From Smithella sp. (lineage in GTDB: Bacteria; Desulfobacterota; Syntrophia; Syntrophales; Smithellaceae), in assembly GCA_012797505.1 (NCBI GenBank), contig JAAZOZ010000258.1, positions 1 through 15,129 of the forward strand: 15,129 nt of DNA. The letters are read 5' to 3'. Shown piece after piece: positions 13,766 through 15,129 of the stretch. The notes below the pieces were generated by a model. It worked only from the letters and a program-made list of their open reading frames with translations. It was not told the DNA's origin and did no database searches. The first letter of the stretch is position 1. The number at the start of each line of letters is the position of its first letter. The translations under genes and the position numbers were made by a program.

Positions 13766-15129
13766 TCAGGAGCTGATTTTAAACCGGGAGACCTCTGACT
13801 GAAGCCCCGCGATGGCCTCGTTGAGCTGCTCCGTTGCCAGCTTGAATTCGTGCAGCGACGCCTTGGTCTGCTCCGCCGCCAGCGACAACTGGCCCATGGC
13901 TTCGCTGATCTGCTGCGCGCCCTGGGACTGGCCGTACATGCCGTCCTTGACGGCGGTGAACTGCGGCCCGTGGATGCGCACCTGATCAATGATTTGGGCA
14001 AGCTGCCCGCTCTGCGCGGCCATGGTTTCCACGCCGCGCCGGACCTCGTCGTTGAATTTGTCCATCTCCATCACGCCGGAGGCGACGGACGTCTGCATTT
14101 CAGAGACGACCTGCTGGATATCCTGCGTGGCGATGGCCGTCTGATCGGCCAGCCGGCTGATCTCGCGGGCGACGACCGAAAAGCCCCTTCCGAATTCACC
14201 GGCTTTTTCCGCCTCGATGGCGGCGTTTAACGACAGGAGATTGGTCTGGTCGGAAATCTTGTTGATCGTCGTGACGACGTGGGAAATCCTGTTGGCCCGG
14301 TCATTGATGACGGTCAGCTTCGAGGTGATGGAGGAGGTAGCCTTGACCAGTTCCCGCATGGCCGTTTCCATCCGGGAGAGGTCCTTGCGGCCCTCCTGGG
14401 CCATGTCGATGGTTTCATTGAGCGATGCGTTGACCCCGTCCATGGTCTGGGCCAGATCGTCCGCGGTGGCGGCTATTTCCCGGCTGGTGGCCGTCACTTC
14501 GGTGGTGGAAGCCGCCTGCTCGGCTACGGTCGCTTCGAGTTCGCGCGCCGAAGCGGCGATTTCCGTGGCGGATGTGGTGACCTGGATGCCCGACCGGTGA
14601 ACCTGGCCGATGAGCGAGTCGAGATTGCCCGTCATGGCCTGGAAGGCCTGGAGAAGTTTTCCGGTTTCGTCTCCGGATTGAATGATCCGCGTTGACTCGG
14701 CCCCTGCCAGTTCTTCCCGGGTTTGCTGAATGTCTCCGGTGGCGATCTTCTGGGCGAGCGATGTCGTCAGTTCCAGGGGCGCCGTCAACCGCCGGGCCAG
14801 GACCACGGCCAGCAGCACGGACAGAAGGATGATCAGCGCTCCCGCCAGGATCATTTTCAGGAAGATGGACCTGATCATATCGTGCACATGGCCGATGGGA
14901 CCGAAGAAATCGTCCTCGTAGGTGCCGGCCACGATCACCCAGTCGAAAGGCTCAAAGTAAATGACGGACGATATCTTTTTCCTCGGGCCGGGATCGCCGG
15001 GGTTTTGCCAGATGTATTCATGATAAAAGGCTTCGCCCTTTGGCTGGGCCAGCGCCTTGGTAATCAGGGTCTGGATGGTGAGATTGCCGTGGACGTCTTT
15101 CTGCTCCCAGATGTTTTCCCCGTCGCGCT
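13766..15129 (-). CDS. Methyl-accepting chemotaxis protein with Cache-type sensor (WspA-like), 5' end outside window
   Basis: Membrane receptor starting the signalling chain. The frame is open to the right edge of the window, so the N-terminus is missing; 453 residues are visible. The first ~80 visible residues are the end of an extracytoplasmic Cache domain: YIWQNPGDPGPRKKISSVIY, FEPFDWVIVAGTYEDDF. A transmembrane helix (about 14798-14860, IFLKMILAGALIILLSVLLA) and a HAMP domain (from RRLTAPLEL) follow, then the long coiled-coil signalling domain. The tip region is NLLSLNAAIEAEKAGEFG, then RGFSVVAREISRLADQ. The EAEKAGE and VAREI variants plus the GPQF segment before the C-terminus resemble WspA rather than flagellar-motility receptors. 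The GTG at 14936-14938 is internal (V in WVIVAG), not the true start. Operon promoter and first membrane helix lie beyond the window. Confidence 0.93.
   Translation of the reverse strand, partial: RDGENIWEQKDVHGNLTIQTLITKALAQPKGEAFYHEYIWQNPGDPGPRKKISSVIYFEPFDWVIVAGTYEDDFFGPIGHVHDMIRSIFLKMILAGALIILLSVLLAVVLARRLTAPLELTTSLAQKIATGDIQQTREELAGAESTRIIQSGDETGKLLQAFQAMTGNLDSLIGQVHRSGIQVTTSATEIAASARELEATVAEQAASTTEVTATSREIAATADDLAQTMDGVNASLNETIDMAQEGRKDLSRMETAMRELVKATSSITSKLTVINDRANRISHVVTTINKISDQTNLLSLNAAIEAEKAGEFGRGFSVVAREISRLADQTAIATQDIQQVVSEMQTSVASGVMEMDKFNDEVRRGVETMAAQSGQLAQIIDQVRIHGPQFTAVKDGMYGQSQGAQQISEAMGQLSLAAEQTKASLHEFKLATEQLNEAIAGLQSEVSRFKISS

Noticed and set aside
1..15129. CRISPR array, tRNA or rRNA genes, insertion sequence or phage genes
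   Set aside because: No regular repeat-spacer series, cloverleaf, rRNA-like sequence, transposase or integrase was seen; the repeats present are short REP-like units without a mobile gene.

Overview
The window looks like chromosomal DNA of a Gram-negative bacterium, most likely a member of the Desulfobacterota (former Deltaproteobacteria). This rests on a lipoprotein lytic transglycosylase (outer-membrane lifestyle), a short ArgA-like GNAT enzyme downstream of nadK and recN, an RdgC-family protein and GC-rich, tightly packed coding. The taxonomic call is inference from gene content and recalled family resemblance.

Left part (1-6450): an AT-richer strip without a recognisable gene (1-313), then a leftward rdgC-family gene, then a rightward, overlapping housekeeping cluster nadK - recN - GNAT N-acetyltransferase - mltA. 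After mltA comes about 300 bases of dispersed hairpin repeats, a small three-helix membrane protein resembling DUF5658, and a second patch of the same repeats.

Right part (6654-15129, all leftward): an unbroken seven-gene chemosensory operon running from the right edge of the window. The order is MCP (5' end outside the window), CheW, CheR-TPR, CheW with a Cys-rich N-terminus, CheA fused to a receiver, CheB methylesterase, and a response regulator. Most junctions are 4-base ATGA overlaps. Gene order and domain architecture match the Pseudomonas Wsp surface-sensing system (wspA-B-C-D-E-F-R) gene for gene.

The main point of interest is the output gene. Its receiver and the helix after it look like WspR, but the diguanylate cyclase (GGDEF) domain that makes c-di-GMP in WspR is absent. 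In its place is a complete PP2C/SpoIIE (RsbU-type) serine phosphatase domain with its metal-binding aspartates. The predicted signal therefore runs from a Cache-domain membrane receptor through CheA-REC to a protein phosphatase, presumably acting on a STAS-type anti-sigma antagonist encoded elsewhere. CheR and CheB would provide methylation-based adaptation. No STAS protein, anti-sigma kinase or GGDEF protein is present in the window.
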